Below are positions 49,849 to 57,677 of a DNA stretch of 64,000 nucleotides, piece by piece (position 1 is the stretch's first letter; each line of letters begins with the position of its first letter). The notes below the pieces were generated by a model. That model ran no database searches, was not told the DNA's origin, and saw only the letters and a program-made list of their open reading frames with translations. This DNA comes from Mycolicibacterium komanii (GTDB taxonomy: Bacteria > Actinomycetota > Actinomycetes > Mycobacteriales > Mycobacteriaceae), in assembly GCF_001050035.1 (NCBI RefSeq), contig NZ_CVTA01000065.1, positions 124,001 to 188,000 on the forward strand. Direction: 5' to 3'. The position numbers and the translations under genes are program-made.

Positions 49849-49909
49849 GTTGACTCTGCGCTCACGGCGAGGATCACTCGCACTTTCGCGCCGTGGACGC
49901 AGAGTCAAC
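49849..49909. repeat. 61-nt hairpin between the two rubredoxin genes
   Basis: Arms of 21 bases (GTTGACTCTGCGCTCACGGC..., 49849-49869; partner 49889-49909) match at 19 positions with a 19-base loop containing GATCACTCGCACT. The right arm covers the stop codon of rubA. The loop resembles those at 8933 and 63779. Confidence 0.8.
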
Positions 49910-50072
49910 GGGTAAGGGGTTCGAAGTCGACCTTCTCGCGCACCGCGCAATCGGGGCAGCTCCAGTCCTCGGGGATATCGCTCCACGGCGTGCTAGGCGA
50001 AAAGCCCTCCCGCGGAGCACCTTTCGTTTCGTCGTAGACATAGTCACAGCCCGGGCAACGGTAGGCGTTCAC
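49905..50072 (-). CDS. rubA: Rubredoxin (RubA type)
   Basis: 55-residue rubredoxin beginning with GTG: MNAYRCPGCDYVYDETKG, middle PSTPWSDIPEDW, and CPDCAVREKVDF, giving four Cys ligands. Its start overlaps the alkB stop as GTGA, coupling donor and hydroxylase. The position after the second CxxC has Ala rather than the usual Gly (CPDCA), as known for AlkG2-type rubredoxins that work with alkane hydroxylases. Too short for many gene finders. Confidence 0.93.
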   Translation of the reverse strand: MNAYRCPGCDYVYDETKGAPREGFSPSTPWSDIPEDWSCPDCAVREKVDFEPLTR

Positions 50073-51283
50073 GCGTGCACTCCATGACGGGCCAGCACCT
50101 TGTCGCGCATACGGGGGTGGACGTTCACGCGGGTGATGTCACCGTCGTAGTGGTCGAGCACCCGGTGGTCCATCACCCGGCGCCACACCGGCGGGAAGTA
50201 CGTCAGCGCGATCATCGACGCGTAGCCGCTCGGCAGGTTCGGCGCGCCCTCCATGCTGCGCAGCGTCTGGTAGCGCCGAGTCGGGTTGGCGTGGTGATCG
50301 CTGTGTCGCTGCAAGTGGTACAGGAACAGGTTGGTCACGACGTGATCGGAGTTCCAGCTGTGCACCGGCGCGCAGCGCTCGTAGCGCCCGCTTGCGGTCT
50401 TGCGCCGCAGCAGGCCGTAGTGCTCCAGGTAGTTGACCGTCTCGAGCAACGTGAAGCCGAACACCGCCGAGATGACGATGTAGGGGAGCAACGCCCAGCC
50501 GAACACCGCGATCAGCGCGCCGTAGAACACGATCGACATCGCCCAGGCGTTGAGGACATCGTTGCTCCAGTGCCACCTGCTCTTGCCCGCCCGCTCGAGC
50601 CGCTTGGCCTCCAGCTCCCACGCCGACTTCAGTGACCCGAACACGCTGCGCGGCAAGAACTCCCAGAACGTCTCACCGAAGCGGGCCGACGCCGGGTCCT
50701 CGGGCGTGGCGACGCGGACGTGGTGGCCGCGGTTGTGCTCGATGTAGAAGTGGCCGTAGCACGTCTGCGCCAGCGTGATCTTGGCCAGCCACCGCTCGAG
50801 CGAGTCCTTTTTGTGCCCCATTTCGTGGGCGGTGTTGATGCCGACCCCGCCGAGCAGACCGACCGAGAGCGCCAGGCCGATCTTGGCCGGCCAGCCCAGT
50901 CCCCCGTCGAAGCCGAGCCAGCTCAGGTCCGATGCGGTGAACAGGTACGCGCCGACGATCACGCTGGCGTACTGGAACGGGATGTAGGCGTAGGTGCAGT
51001 AGCGGTAGTACTTGTCGTTCTCCAGCCGCTCCATCACCTCGTCGGGCGGGTTCTGCCCGTCCGGCCCGAACTTCAGGTCCAGCGCCGGTAGCACGATGTA
51101 CAGCAGGATCGGCCCGATCCAGAACGGCACCTGCGCCGCGGCGTGCCAACCCCAGTGGTTGAAAGCCCACACCAGCGGCAGCATCACGAACAGCGCCGTC
51201 GGCGCGATCAAGCCCATCAGCCACAGGTAGCGCTTCTTGTCCCGCCATTGGATGGCGTCGAGTTCCGATGTCTGCGTGGTCAC
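50069..51283 (-). CDS. alkB: AlkB, membrane alkane 1-monooxygenase
   Basis: 404-residue integral membrane di-iron hydroxylase that oxidises medium- to long-chain n-alkanes at the terminal carbon. Histidine boxes: HEMGHK (about 150), EHNRGHH (about 180) and LQRHSDHH (about 320), plus the NYLEHYGL HYG motif. About six membrane helices. GTG 51283 was chosen since AGGAGG lies 7 bases upstream; GTG 51313 has none. First gene of the alkB-rubA-rubB cluster. Confidence 0.96.
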   Translation of the reverse strand: MTTQTSELDAIQWRDKKRYLWLMGLIAPTALFVMLPLVWAFNHWGWHAAAQVPFWIGPILLYIVLPALDLKFGPDGQNPPDEVMERLENDKYYRYCTYAYIPFQYASVIVGAYLFTASDLSWLGFDGGLGWPAKIGLALSVGLLGGVGINTAHEMGHKKDSLERWLAKITLAQTCYGHFYIEHNRGHHVRVATPEDPASARFGETFWEFLPRSVFGSLKSAWELEAKRLERAGKSRWHWSNDVLNAWAMSIVFYGALIAVFGWALLPYIVISAVFGFTLLETVNYLEHYGLLRRKTASGRYERCAPVHSWNSDHVVTNLFLYHLQRHSDHHANPTRRYQTLRSMEGAPNLPSGYASMIALTYFPPVWRRVMDHRVLDHYDGDITRVNVHPRMRDKVLARHGVHA

Positions 51284-51324
51284 TGCCAAGCCTCCTGAAG
51301 TGGGTGCTGTCACGTCTGCAGTTG

Positions 51325-51357
51325 ACTATAGGAGCCATTTTGTCGTCTGTCTAGACA
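51325..51357 (-). promoter_or_regulatory. alkB promoter with palindromic operator over the -35
   Basis: Minus-strand TAGACA (51353 to 51348), 17-base spacer and TATAGT (51330 to 51325) form a strong SigA-type promoter. The perfect palindrome TGTCTAGACA (51348-51357) covers the -35, with outer TCTGT/ACAGA symmetry; a good place for the TetR regulator to bind. Confidence 0.7.
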
Positions 51358-51390
51358 CAGAGCCATATTTTGTAAAGCGCTACTGGCCGC

Positions 51391-51445
51391 GAGCGCGCAC
51401 CCTTGTACGGTTTCGGACCCGAAATCTGTACAAGGCTGCGCGCTC
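51391..51445. repeat. 55-nt hairpin between APC permease and alkB
   Basis: GAGCGCGCACCCTTGTAC (51391-51408) pairs with GTACAAGGCTGCGCGCTC (51428-51445), 17 of 18 pairs, 19-base loop that itself holds TTTCGG-AC-CCGAAA. It is downstream of the permease stop and upstream of the alkB promoter, so it probably ends permease transcription. Confidence 0.75.
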
Positions 51446-51459
51446 GGCAGCGGGGGTTA

Positions 51460-52929
51460 CTAGGGGGCGGTGATGGCTTCGCGTTCGCGGCGGCCCAACA
51501 CCGAATGGCGGCGGCCGTAGGCGAAGTAGAGCGCGACGCCGATCGCCATCCAGATGAGGAAGCGGATCCATGTCAACGCGGTGAGGTTCAGCATCAGCCA
51601 GGCGCACGCGACGATCGAGGCGATCGGCAGCCACGGCACGGCCGGCACCCGGAACCCGCGCTCGAGGTCGGGCCGCGAGCGTCGCAGCACGATCACGCCG
51701 GCGGACACCAGCACGAACGCGAACAGCGTGCCGATGTTGACCATCTCCTCGAGCTTGTCGATCGGGAACACTGAGGCGGTGATCGCGACGACCACGCCGA
51801 CGATCAACGTGATGCGCACCGGCGTTCCGTGGCGACCGGTCCTGGCCAGCGAGCGGGGCAACAACCCGTCACGCGACATCGCGAAGAACACCCGCGTCTG
51901 CCCGAGCACCAACACGATCACCACCGTGGTCAGGCCCGCCAGCGCGCCGATCGAGATCACCTTCGCCGCCCAGTCGATTCCGTTGGCGCTGAACGCCGTT
52001 GCGAGGTTGGCCTTCTCCCCCGCCGCACGCAACTCGGTGTAGCGCACCATGCCAGTCAGGACGACCGACACCGCGACGTAGAGCACCGTCACGATCGCGA
52101 GCGAGGCCAGAATGCCGCGGGAGACGTCGCGCTGCGGGTTCTTGGTCTCCTCCGCGGTGGTGGCCACGACATCGAACCCGATGAACGCGAAGAACACGAT
52201 CGAGGCGCCGGCCAGCAGGCCGTACCACCCGTAGCTGCTGCCCTCGGCGCCGGTGATCAGCGACAGGAGTGACTGGTCGGTGCCCCGTCCGCCCTCACCC
52301 GCTTCGGCCGGCGGCAGAAACGGCGAGTAGTTGGAGGCCTTGATGTAGAAGGCGCCGACCGCGACGACCAGCAGCACCACCCCCACCTTGATCACGGTGA
52401 TCGCCAGGCTGACCCCGGCCGAGAGCTTGGTGCCGATGGCCAGGATGACGGTGACGAACGCGATGATCAGCAGGGCGCCCCAATCCAGTTGCAGCCAACC
52501 GAATTCCGCGGTTCCACCGCCGAAGTTGAACACCTCGCCGAGGTAGCTCGACCACCCCTTCGCGACGACGGCCGACGCGACCGCGAACTCGAGGATCAGG
52601 TCCCATCCGATGACCCAGGCGACGAACTCCCCGAAGGTCGCGTAGGAGAACGTGTAGGCGCTGCCCGCGACCGGCACCGTCGAGGCGAATTCGGCGTAGC
52701 AGAGCGCGGCCAGCCCGCAGGCGATCGCGGCCAGCACGAACGAGATCGAGATCGCCGGGCCGGTGAGGTTGCCCGCGGTCGAGGCGGTGATGGTGAAGAT
52801 GCCCGCGCCGATCACCACGGACACCCCGAACACGGTGAGGTCCCACCAGTTCAGGTCTTTGCGCAAGCGGGTGTCGGGTTCATCGGTGTCGGCGATGGAC
52901 TGCTCCACCGACTTCGTCCGCCGAGCCAT
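51460..52929 (-). CDS. APC-family cationic amino acid transporter (Rv3253c-like)
   Basis: 489 residues, about 12 to 14 membrane helices. The opening DLTVFGVSVVIGAGIFTITA is the substrate-binding GxGIF helix of amino acid/polyamine/organocation carriers, and FFAFIGFDVVATTAEETKNP is the CAT-type helix 6 motif. It probably imports cationic amino acids. ATG 52929 follows AGGAGGACC. It is divergent from the FAD enzyme gene, 55 bases away. Confidence 0.9.
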   Translation of the reverse strand: MARRTKSVEQSIADTDEPDTRLRKDLNWWDLTVFGVSVVIGAGIFTITASTAGNLTGPAISISFVLAAIACGLAALCYAEFASTVPVAGSAYTFSYATFGEFVAWVIGWDLILEFAVASAVVAKGWSSYLGEVFNFGGGTAEFGWLQLDWGALLIIAFVTVILAIGTKLSAGVSLAITVIKVGVVLLVVAVGAFYIKASNYSPFLPPAEAGEGGRGTDQSLLSLITGAEGSSYGWYGLLAGASIVFFAFIGFDVVATTAEETKNPQRDVSRGILASLAIVTVLYVAVSVVLTGMVRYTELRAAGEKANLATAFSANGIDWAAKVISIGALAGLTTVVIVLVLGQTRVFFAMSRDGLLPRSLARTGRHGTPVRITLIVGVVVAITASVFPIDKLEEMVNIGTLFAFVLVSAGVIVLRRSRPDLERGFRVPAVPWLPIASIVACAWLMLNLTALTWIRFLIWMAIGVALYFAYGRRHSVLGRREREAITAP

Positions 52930-52971
52930 CGCAGGTCCTCCTGGTTGGGTCCGTTCGCGCAATCTACCGAG

Positions 52972-52977
52972 TACCGT
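52972..52977 (+). promoter_or_regulatory. -10 (TACCGT) of leaderless promoter, FAD enzyme gene
   Basis: TACCGT ends 7 bases before ATG 52985. Confidence 0.5.
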
Positions 52978-52984
52978 GCACCCA

Positions 52985-54349
52985 ATGGGGCGGAGTTATA
53001 AACACGTAGCTGTCATCGGGGGAAGTCTCGCGGGGATGTGTGCGGCCCGAGTGCTCTCCGATGTCAGCGACCGGGTCACCGTCTACGAGCGCGACGATCT
53101 GCCCGAAGACCCCGCCAACCGCGCGGCCGTGCCCCAGGGCCGCCACGTTCACCTGCTGATGGCCCGGGGCGCCGAGGAATTCGAAAGCCACTTCCCCGGC
53201 CTGTTGGCCGACATGGTCGCCGACGGCGTCCCGATCCTGGAGAACCGGCCCGACTGCATTTACTTCGGCGCTGCCGGGCATGTGCTCGGCACGGCCCACC
53301 GGCTGCACGACGAGTTCACCGCCTACGTGCCCAGCCGCCCGCAACTCGAATGGCAGATCCGCAAACGGGTAAAGGGCATCGCCAACGTCGACATCGTGCA
53401 CGCCGTCGTCACCGAACCCGTCTACGACGCAGGACGGGTGACAGGCGTGCTGCTCGACAGCGGTGAGACCGTCGACGCCGATCTGGTCGTCGACGCCACC
53501 GGTCGGGGCACGCGGCTGCCCACATGGCTGCAGATGTGGGGTTTCGAACGTCCCACCGAGGAGACCGTCGACGTCGGCATCGCCTACGCCAGCCACCAGT
53601 TCCACGTTCCCGAAGGCCTGCTGGCCGAGAAGGTTGTGGTCGCGGGCGCCTCGCGGACCCAGCCGCTCGGCATCGGGATGCTGTTCTACGAGGACGGCAA
53701 CTGGAACGTCACCACCTTCGGCATCGGCAAGGTGCCGCCGCCGCAGACCGTCGAGCAGATGCTCGACCTGGCCGACGAGATCCTGCCTTCGCACGTCTCG
53801 TCCGCGCTGCGGCAGGCCACCCCGCTCGGCGAGATGGCGTTCCACCGCTATCCGACGAGTCGGTGGCGCCGCTACGACGCCCTGGAACGCTTCCCCGAGG
53901 GCATCATCCCGTTCGGCGATGCCGTCGTCAGCTTCAACCCGACCTTCGGCCAGGGCATGACGATGACGGCGATCCAGGCGAGCAACCTGCGTGCCGTCCT
54001 GCAGTCCGGCGACCCCGACGTGGCGGGACGCCTCGCGAAGGCCACGGCGAAGACGACGTGGCCGGTGTGGATGATGACCACCATCGGTGATCTGACACTG
54101 CACAACGCGACCGGCGAGTCGAAGTGGTGGTACAAGCCGGTCGGCGGGCTGTTCGACCAGTTCCTGGGCGCCGCGGAGACCGATCCCGTTCTCGCCGAAT
54201 GGTTTCTGCGCCGGTTCAGCCTGCTCGACAGCCTCTACATGGTTCCGTCGCCGAAACTGGTCGGCCGCACCATCGCGCACAACCTGCGGCTGTGGCTGGC
54301 CGAGAGGCGCACGGCCCGGCGCCGGACCGGGACACTGCAAACGGCTTGA
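52985..54349 (+). CDS. FAD-dependent monooxygenase/oxidoreductase (Rv3254-like)
   Basis: 454 residues with an N-terminal Rossmann FAD site (VAVIGGSLAGMCAARVL, GxGxxG variant GGSLAG), an internal DGxxSxxR-like stretch (VDATGRGTRLP) and the GD motif FGDAVVSFNPTFGQGM that contacts the FAD pyrophosphate. Related to geranylgeranyl reductase/aromatic hydroxylase families; substrate unknown. It has a positional homologue in M. tuberculosis. No ribosome site, consistent with the leaderless -10. Confidence 0.87.
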   Translation: MGRSYKHVAVIGGSLAGMCAARVLSDVSDRVTVYERDDLPEDPANRAAVPQGRHVHLLMARGAEEFESHFPGLLADMVADGVPILENRPDCIYFGAAGHVLGTAHRLHDEFTAYVPSRPQLEWQIRKRVKGIANVDIVHAVVTEPVYDAGRVTGVLLDSGETVDADLVVDATGRGTRLPTWLQMWGFERPTEETVDVGIAYASHQFHVPEGLLAEKVVVAGASRTQPLGIGMLFYEDGNWNVTTFGIGKVPPPQTVEQMLDLADEILPSHVSSALRQATPLGEMAFHRYPTSRWRRYDALERFPEGIIPFGDAVVSFNPTFGQGMTMTAIQASNLRAVLQSGDPDVAGRLAKATAKTTWPVWMMTTIGDLTLHNATGESKWWYKPVGGLFDQFLGAAETDPVLAEWFLRRFSLLDSLYMVPSPKLVGRTIAHNLRLWLAERRTARRRTGTLQTA

Positions 54350-54364
54350 GATCCGGACGCGCGG

Positions 54365-54370
54365 TAACTT
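54365..54370 (+). promoter_or_regulatory. -10 (TAACTT) of leaderless promoter for five-codon ORF
   Basis: TAACTT ends 7 bases before ATG 54378, the same spacing as at other leaderless starts here. Confidence 0.5.
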
Positions 54371-54377
54371 CGTCACC

Positions 54378-54395
54378 ATGACGAGGACGCGATGA
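54378..54395 (+). CDS. Five-codon leaderless ORF coupled to DUF808 gene
   Basis: ATG ACG AGG ACG CGA TGA encodes MTRTR. The stop overlaps the DUF808 start as ATGA, and its AGGA also works as a ribosome site for that gene. A leaderless mini-ORF feeding a downstream gene is an inferred arrangement. Confidence 0.45.
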   Translation: MTRTR

Positions 54396-55342
54396 GCGCA
54401 GGACTGTTCGGGCTTCTCGACGATGTCGCGGTGCTGGCGCGGATGGCGGCCGCATCGGTCGACGACATCGGCGCGGCCGCGGGACGGGCGACCGCGAAGG
54501 CCGCCGGCGTCGTCGTCGACGACACCGCCGTGACGCCGCAGTACGTCCACGGCCTGGCGGCAGAGCGTGAGTTGCCGATCATCAAGCGCATCGCAATCGG
54601 ATCGCTGCGCAACAAGCTGGTCTTCATCCTCCCCGCCGCGCTGCTGCTCAGCCAGTTCGTGCCGTGGCTGCTGACGCCGCTGTTGATGCTCGGCGCGACG
54701 TACCTCTGCTACGAGGGGGCCGAGAAGGTGTGGGGGCGAATCCGGGGTCACGACCACCACGCCGCGCCGGTCGCCGGGTCGGGCGAAGACGCCGAGAAGT
54801 TCATGGTCACCGGAGCCATCCGCACCGACTTCATCCTGTCGGCGGAGATCATGGTGATCGCGCTCAACGAGGTCGCCGACCAGTCGTTCTGGCCGCGGTT
54901 GATCATCCTGGTCTTCGTCGCCATCGTCATCACGATCGCGGTGTACGGCGTCGTCGCCGGCATCGTGAAGATGGACGACATCGGACTTCGGCTGGCTCAG
55001 CGCAGTTCGAAGTTCGCGAAGAAGGTCGGCCGCGGCCTGGTGGCCGGGATGCCGAAACTTCTTGCGGCGCTGTCGTTGATCGGCACGGTCGCGATGTTGT
55101 GGGTCGGCGGCCACATCCTGTTGCTCGGAACCGACGAGCTGGGCTGGCACCTGCCGTACAGCCTCGTGCACCACCTCGAGGAAAGCGTGCACCACGCCGT
55201 CGGCGGCATCGGCGGGGTGCTGGGTTGGCTGGTCAACACCGCCGCGTCGGCGGTCGTCGGGCTGCTGGTGGGCGCTGTCGTCGTCGCCGTGGTGCAGGTG
55301 CTGCCGTTCGGCCGGCGCACCAAGGAGAACGCTGCGCACTGA
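54392..55342 (+). CDS. DUF808 family integral membrane protein
   Basis: 316 residues. The N-terminal 70 residues are amphipathic (LLDDVAVLARMAAASVDDIG is the family signature), followed by about six membrane helices. DUF808 (E. coli YedI) has no known function. It is inserted between the Rv3254-like and manA genes compared with M. tuberculosis as I remember it, and is convergent with manA, whose stop is four bases away. Confidence 0.85.
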   Translation: MSAGLFGLLDDVAVLARMAAASVDDIGAAAGRATAKAAGVVVDDTAVTPQYVHGLAAERELPIIKRIAIGSLRNKLVFILPAALLLSQFVPWLLTPLLMLGATYLCYEGAEKVWGRIRGHDHHAAPVAGSGEDAEKFMVTGAIRTDFILSAEIMVIALNEVADQSFWPRLIILVFVAIVITIAVYGVVAGIVKMDDIGLRLAQRSSKFAKKVGRGLVAGMPKLLAALSLIGTVAMLWVGGHILLLGTDELGWHLPYSLVHHLEESVHHAVGGIGGVLGWLVNTAASAVVGLLVGAVVVAVVQVLPFGRRTKENAAH

Positions 55343-55345
55343 GCG

Positions 55346-56572
55346 CTAGATACCGACCGTCGCCCGAAACAGCTTCGTCGGCTCGGTCGCGGCGAGCCGG
55401 ATCGGCCCCTCGTCGGCGGGCACCCACGCCGCCGACCCCCGGTTCAGGGTGACGGTGCCACCCTTGGCGTGTACGACGGTCGACCCCTCGGCGCACAGGA
55501 GAAGTTGCGGGCCGTCGTGGCGCGTCGGCGCATCGATCTCGTGGCCGAGGCGCTCACCCTCGATGTGCAGTATTGACAGCGAGAACTCCTGCGCCGGCGT
55601 GTGATACACCCACTCGATACCGTCTTCGACCTTCTCCGGGCGGACCACCAGGTCCTCGGCGGGCGTGAAGTCGAGCACGCGCAGCAACTCCGGGACGTCG
55701 ACGTGCTTGGGGGTCAACCCACCGCGTAACACGTTGTCGGAGTTGGCCATCACCTCGACACCCACCCCGCTGAGATAGTTGTGCAGGTTGCCCGCGGGCA
55801 GGTAGATGCCCTCACCGGGCTTCAACGTGATGCGGTTGAGCAACAGGGACGCCAGCACGCCGGCGTCGCCGGGATACCGTTCGCCGAGTTCGAGCACCGT
55901 CTTGGCCTCGGCCGCGAATTCGCTTGCACCCGAACGTACATACTGGATGGCGCCGTCGATCACGGCGGGCACGAGGACATCGAGGTCGGGTTGCGGGGCG
56001 GTTATCCAGGTCGTGAACAACGCGCGCAGCCCGTCTCCGTCCGGTTGACCGGAGAGCAGGTTGACGAACGGATCGAGGTCGCTGACCTCCAGCGCCCGCA
56101 TCAGCTCGATGGTGCGCGCGACGGGTCGGAACCCTGCCAGCGCCTCGAATGGCCTTACGGCGACGATCAATTCGGGTTTGTGGCTGGGATCGCGGTAGTT
56201 GCGGTTGGGCGCCGTGACGGGGATGCCGAGCTTGTTCTCGCGTTCATAACCCTCGACGGCCTGCTCGGCGCTGGGATGCGCCTGCAGCGACAGCGGTTCG
56301 TCGGCGGCCAACACCTTGACCAGAAACGGGAGCATATCGCCGAAGCGCGCACAGACCGCCGCGCCCAACTGCCCCTCGGGGTCGTCGTGCAGCGCTTCGA
56401 GCAGCGAACGTTCCCCGTCAGCGGTCTCCAGCATGGCCGGGTCACCGGGATGGGCGCCGAACCACAGCTCGGCCTCGGGATGCGCTGTGGGACTTGGCCT
56501 TCCAGTGAACTCGGCAATGTCCGTGCGGGACCCCCAGGCATAGGTCCGCACCGCTCCGCGTAGCAAGTGCAC
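55346..56572 (-). CDS. manA: Mannose-6-phosphate isomerase, type I
   Basis: 408 residues. Interconverts fructose-6-phosphate and mannose-6-phosphate, the entry to GDP-mannose for lipomannan, arabinomannan and PIM synthesis. Zinc-site motifs QAHPS (about 95), YRDPSHKPEL and the catalytic loop LPAGNLHNYLSGVGVE near 265 are present. GTG 56572, four bases after the stop of the Rv3256c-like gene, so it is the last member of the pmmA-Rv3256c-manA operon. Confidence 0.95.
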   Translation of the reverse strand: MHLLRGAVRTYAWGSRTDIAEFTGRPSPTAHPEAELWFGAHPGDPAMLETADGERSLLEALHDDPEGQLGAAVCARFGDMLPFLVKVLAADEPLSLQAHPSAEQAVEGYERENKLGIPVTAPNRNYRDPSHKPELIVAVRPFEALAGFRPVARTIELMRALEVSDLDPFVNLLSGQPDGDGLRALFTTWITAPQPDLDVLVPAVIDGAIQYVRSGASEFAAEAKTVLELGERYPGDAGVLASLLLNRITLKPGEGIYLPAGNLHNYLSGVGVEVMANSDNVLRGGLTPKHVDVPELLRVLDFTPAEDLVVRPEKVEDGIEWVYHTPAQEFSLSILHIEGERLGHEIDAPTRHDGPQLLLCAEGSTVVHAKGGTVTLNRGSAAWVPADEGPIRLAATEPTKLFRATVGI

Positions 56573-56576
56573 TTGG

Positions 56577-57677
56577 CTAACCTCGAACTAGTTTCAGGTA
56601 GACGGCGGTCATCTCGAAGCGGACGGCGAGCATGGCCAGTTGCTGCTCCATGCTGCCCGCCGCCGTCGAAGCATCCGGTACCGCAGCTGCCTCCGGCAGT
56701 TCCGGCACGTCCTGGGCGCTGATCACGTCGACGTCGTCCATATCCGCTGCCCGGGCCGCGACGAAGGACCGCTCCGCATCGGTGGTCAGCACCAGCGTCC
56801 GCATCCGGCGCGGAAGCGGACCGTCGAGCTGTTCGTCGTGGAAGATCGACCGCTCCCGGTTCGCCATCGACGCACCGGCCCTCAGCATCGCCAGCGCGTC
56901 CCCGAAACCGACAGCGGCGACGACCCGTTGGGCGATGCGCAACAGAATCGCGGCACAGTGCCGGGCCAGCGCCAGCGTCGCCGCGCTGTCGCCGGCCAAC
57001 ACCACCTCGCGGTCCGACATCCGTTCGGCCAGTGTCTTGGCCGGGTTGGTGAACAACTCGCGGTTCGCGCTGTTGCGAAGCGCCTCGGCGTCGAGTTCGT
57101 CGGCCAGCGCCTCGAGGTCGACGTGCATGGTCGGATCGACCGCGGCGAGGGTCGCCAGCCCGGCGGCGAGGTAGCGCACGAACCCGAATTCGTCGGGCAC
57201 CCACATCCGCGGCGACAGCACCGCCGCCCTGCCCGCGGCGACGTCGCGCAGGGGCCCTTCGTACGGGGCGACGACCGCCACGCGGGCGCCGCGGCGGATT
57301 CCGGTGGCGGCGCCGTTCACCAGGGCGGGATCGCCCGGGTCGTCGCCGGCGACGACGAGGACGTCGAGCGGGCCGATCCACGGCGGAACCTCGGCGGCGA
57401 CGACGATCGGCGCAGCCACCGAACCTCCCCATGCCGATGCCAGCAGCGATCCCGCCGTCTCTGCGTTGCCGCGTCCGGCGACCCAGATCACCGTGCGGGG
57501 CGCCCCGTCGGCGCCCAGCGATTCGAGCTCACCTTCGGCGAGCGCGGCGGCGGTGGCGCGGACCTGGGCGCCGGCCATCGCGGAGGCGCGCAGCAGACCC
57601 TCGCGGTCGGCGCCGAGCAGGCCGTCGACGTCATCGAGGTCGACGGTCGCGGCAGAGGAGGACGGACCCGAAGTCAC
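56577..57677 (-). CDS. SIS-domain/TobH-like phosphosugar isomerase-family protein (Rv3256c-like)
   Basis: 366 residues with weak SIS-fold features: WVAGRGNAETAGSLLAS and VLVVAGDDPGDPALVNGAATGIRRGARV resemble the sugar-phosphate binding halves of phosphoglucose/phosphomannose isomerase-like proteins. No catalytic set is clear. It is sandwiched between pmmA and manA, and this triplet is conserved in mycobacteria, which suggests a role in mannose-phosphate metabolism. GTG 57677 overlaps the pmmA stop (GTGA). Confidence 0.82.
   Translation of the reverse strand: MTSGPSSSAATVDLDDVDGLLGADREGLLRASAMAGAQVRATAAALAEGELESLGADGAPRTVIWVAGRGNAETAGSLLASAWGGSVAAPIVVAAEVPPWIGPLDVLVVAGDDPGDPALVNGAATGIRRGARVAVVAPYEGPLRDVAAGRAAVLSPRMWVPDEFGFVRYLAAGLATLAAVDPTMHVDLEALADELDAEALRNSANRELFTNPAKTLAERMSDREVVLAGDSAATLALARHCAAILLRIAQRVVAAVGFGDALAMLRAGASMANRERSIFHDEQLDGPLPRRMRTLVLTTDAERSFVAARAADMDDVDVISAQDVPELPEAAAVPDASTAAGSMEQQLAMLAVRFEMTAVYLKLVRG

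Noticed and set aside
52964..55339. A 791-codon open frame on the minus strand
   Set aside because: Antisense to the FAD enzyme and DUF808 genes, with shadow composition (His, Gln, Arg, Asp-rich) and no domain.
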